64,000 nt of DNA from Sulfobacillus harzensis (GTDB taxonomy: Bacteria; Bacillota; Sulfobacillia; Sulfobacillales; Sulfobacillaceae): contig NZ_JABBVZ010000011.1 in assembly GCF_012933365.1 (NCBI RefSeq), forward strand, positions 1-64,000, in the 5' to 3' direction. The notes under the pieces are model-generated. The model ran no database searches and was not told the DNA's origin. It worked only from the letters and a program-made list of their open reading frames with translations. The translations under genes were made by a program, and so were the position numbers. Shown here piece by piece: positions 62,968-64,000 of the stretch (its first letter is position 1; each line of letters starts with the position of its first letter).

Positions 62968-63030
62968 AGAATAAAAAATTCATTTCATTTCCGCTCATCT
63001 ATTGCATATTTATGCACGTCAACGTATACT
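62968..63030 (+). promoter_or_regulatory. argF promoter with ARG-box-like sites
   Basis: TTGCAT (63002-63007) and TATACT (63025-63030) are 17 bp apart. TGCATA-TT-TATGCA (63003-63016), an ARG-box-like palindrome, overlaps the -35. A second AT-rich box, AGAATAAAAAATTCAT (62968-62983), lies upstream. ArgR is encoded 1.7 kb away. Confidence 0.65.
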
Positions 63031-63061
63031 CTTCGATATCCGATTGAAGGAGGCTCCCTCG

Positions 63062-64000
63062 ATGGTGCAAACGCTTGCCCTCAACGAAACCCTAAAAAAC
63101 CGTTCGGTTTTATCTTTAATGGAATGGTCGCCAGCCGAATTGCAGCGGGTTCTCTATACTGCCCGCGTGATGAAGAAAGAACCGCATTCTCCCGCCTTTC
63201 GCCACGCCTTGGAAGGCCAGCATGTGGCTCTTATCTTCGAATTGCCGTCGACGCGCACCCGGGTCTCCTTTCAAGTAGCCGTCGAAAGCCTGGGCGCCAA
63301 GGCTGTGGTGTTTGAATGGAACCAGAGCCAGTTGGGCCGCGGCGAACCGATTCGCGACACAGCCCGAGTTCTGTCCCGCTATGTGTCTGGTGTGGTGGTA
63401 CGGACTCGTGAGCATGAAACCCTTCAGGAGTGGCGCAAATGGGCCGACCGTCCTGTCTTCAACGCGCTCACCAATCGCATGCATCCCTTCCAAGTCCTCG
63501 CTGACGTGCTCACCATTTGGGAGAAGCTGGGCACCGTACGCGGCATTAAATTGGCGTATTTCGGCGACGGCAACAACATGGCCAATTCCTTCCTCGTTTT
63601 GGGGGCAAAATTGGGCATGGATGTCTGGATCGCCAGCCCCGAGGGATTCCAACCGGCTCCTGACGTTGTTCACTGGGCGCACCAAGAAGCCACGCTGACC
63701 GGCGCTGGCATTCACGTCACCGACGACCCGCAAGCGGCCGCCCAAGGTGCCGACGTTGTGGTCACGGACGTGTTCCAGTCCATGGCTGACGACCCGGAAT
63801 TGGCGTCGACCAAAAAGAGCCTCATGGCTCCGTATCAGGTGAACACCGCGCTAATGAGCCTGGCTAAGCCCACCGCCATTTTCCTGCACTGCTTGCCTGC
63901 CCATCGCGGTGAAGAAGTGAGCGAAGCGGTGCTCGAAGGACCCCAGTCGGTGGTCTTCGACGAAGCCGAAAACCGCCTCTGGGTGCAAAAAAGCGTCTTA
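63062..64000 (+). CDS. argF: Ornithine carbamoyltransferase, cut by the right edge
   Basis: Makes citrulline from ornithine and carbamoyl phosphate in arginine synthesis. 313 codons are present, no stop in the window. Carbamoyl phosphate motif STRTRVSF near residue 60, HPFQVLAD near 142, substrate-loop HCLPAHRGEE near 279. The family is about 310-330 aa, so little is missing. AAGGAGG precedes ATG 63062. The sequence continues into the neighbouring contig. Confidence 0.95.
   Translation, partial: MVQTLALNETLKNRSVLSLMEWSPAELQRVLYTARVMKKEPHSPAFRHALEGQHVALIFELPSTRTRVSFQVAVESLGAKAVVFEWNQSQLGRGEPIRDTARVLSRYVSGVVVRTREHETLQEWRKWADRPVFNALTNRMHPFQVLADVLTIWEKLGTVRGIKLAYFGDGNNMANSFLVLGAKLGMDVWIASPEGFQPAPDVVHWAHQEATLTGAGIHVTDDPQAAAQGADVVVTDVFQSMADDPELASTKKSLMAPYQVNTALMSLAKPTAIFLHCLPAHRGEEVSEAVLEGPQSVVFDEAENRLWVQKSVL

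Noticed and set aside
1-64000. CRISPR arrays, tRNA/rRNA genes, intact insertion sequences
   Set aside because: No regularly spaced repeats, no cloverleaf or rRNA signatures and no transposase motifs were seen by reading.

Overview
The window is a gene-dense, moderately GC-rich bacterial chromosome segment. Three T-box leaders, sigma-A type promoters, Bacillus-like ribosome binding sites with GTG/TTG starts, an ArgR repressor and split PntA subunits point to a Firmicute, probably of the Sulfobacillus/thermoacidophile type. That placement is inference; no rRNA or other marker is present. No tRNA, rRNA, CRISPR array or intact insertion sequence was seen.

Layout. 1-3.5 kb: threonine genes thrC-thrB converging on aspartate kinase. 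3.6-10 kb: a NicO-type metal permease, pyruvate kinase with a broken C-terminal domain, and a molybdate/tungstate-type ABC operon ending in an HTH-PBP regulator. 10-17 kb: amino acid permease, quinone reductase, aldo-keto reductase, and a TetR/MMPL exporter pair. 17-25.9 kb: an accessory stretch with a glycine-rich CSLREA-like protein, sigma-factor debris, an MBL hydrolase, an SPFH/ribbon-helix-helix/ABC operon with a tandem operator, a frameshifted YbjQ gene and an alpha/beta hydrolase. 26-30.2 kb: serine biosynthesis behind a serine T-box, and proC behind a proline T-box. 30-33.4 kb: SPW membrane protein, malic enzyme, lipid kinase. 33.4-44 kb: the whole branched-chain amino acid pathway: ilvN-ilvC-leuA-leuB-ilvB-ilvE behind a leucine T-box, ilvD, and divergent leuC-leuD. 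44-47.3 kb: pntAA-pntAB-pntB. 47.4-56 kb: a catabolic island (CocE hydrolase, two-domain VOC protein, amidohydrolase, FAH hydrolase split at a poly-G tract, GntR regulator, FMN reductase, GNAT, tartrate-dehydrogenase-like enzyme). 56-61 kb: efflux genes, with a 23-codon leader peptide and intrinsic terminator ahead of a drug-type ABC exporter. 60.9-64 kb: argR, an RHH/MFS pair, and argF running off the right edge behind an ARG-box promoter.

How it works together. The amino acid genes cover Thr, Ser, Pro, Leu/Ile/Val and the start of Arg synthesis; three units are predicted to sense uncharged tRNA and the arginine gene to be ArgR-controlled. Transhydrogenase and malic enzyme could supply NADPH. 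The most interesting candidate for new biology is the leader-peptide attenuator at 57.4-57.6 kb; the SPFH-RHH-ABC operon comes next. Several genes (pyk tail, ybjQ, FAH, an ECF sigma factor) are broken, so either decay or sequencing error must be considered.
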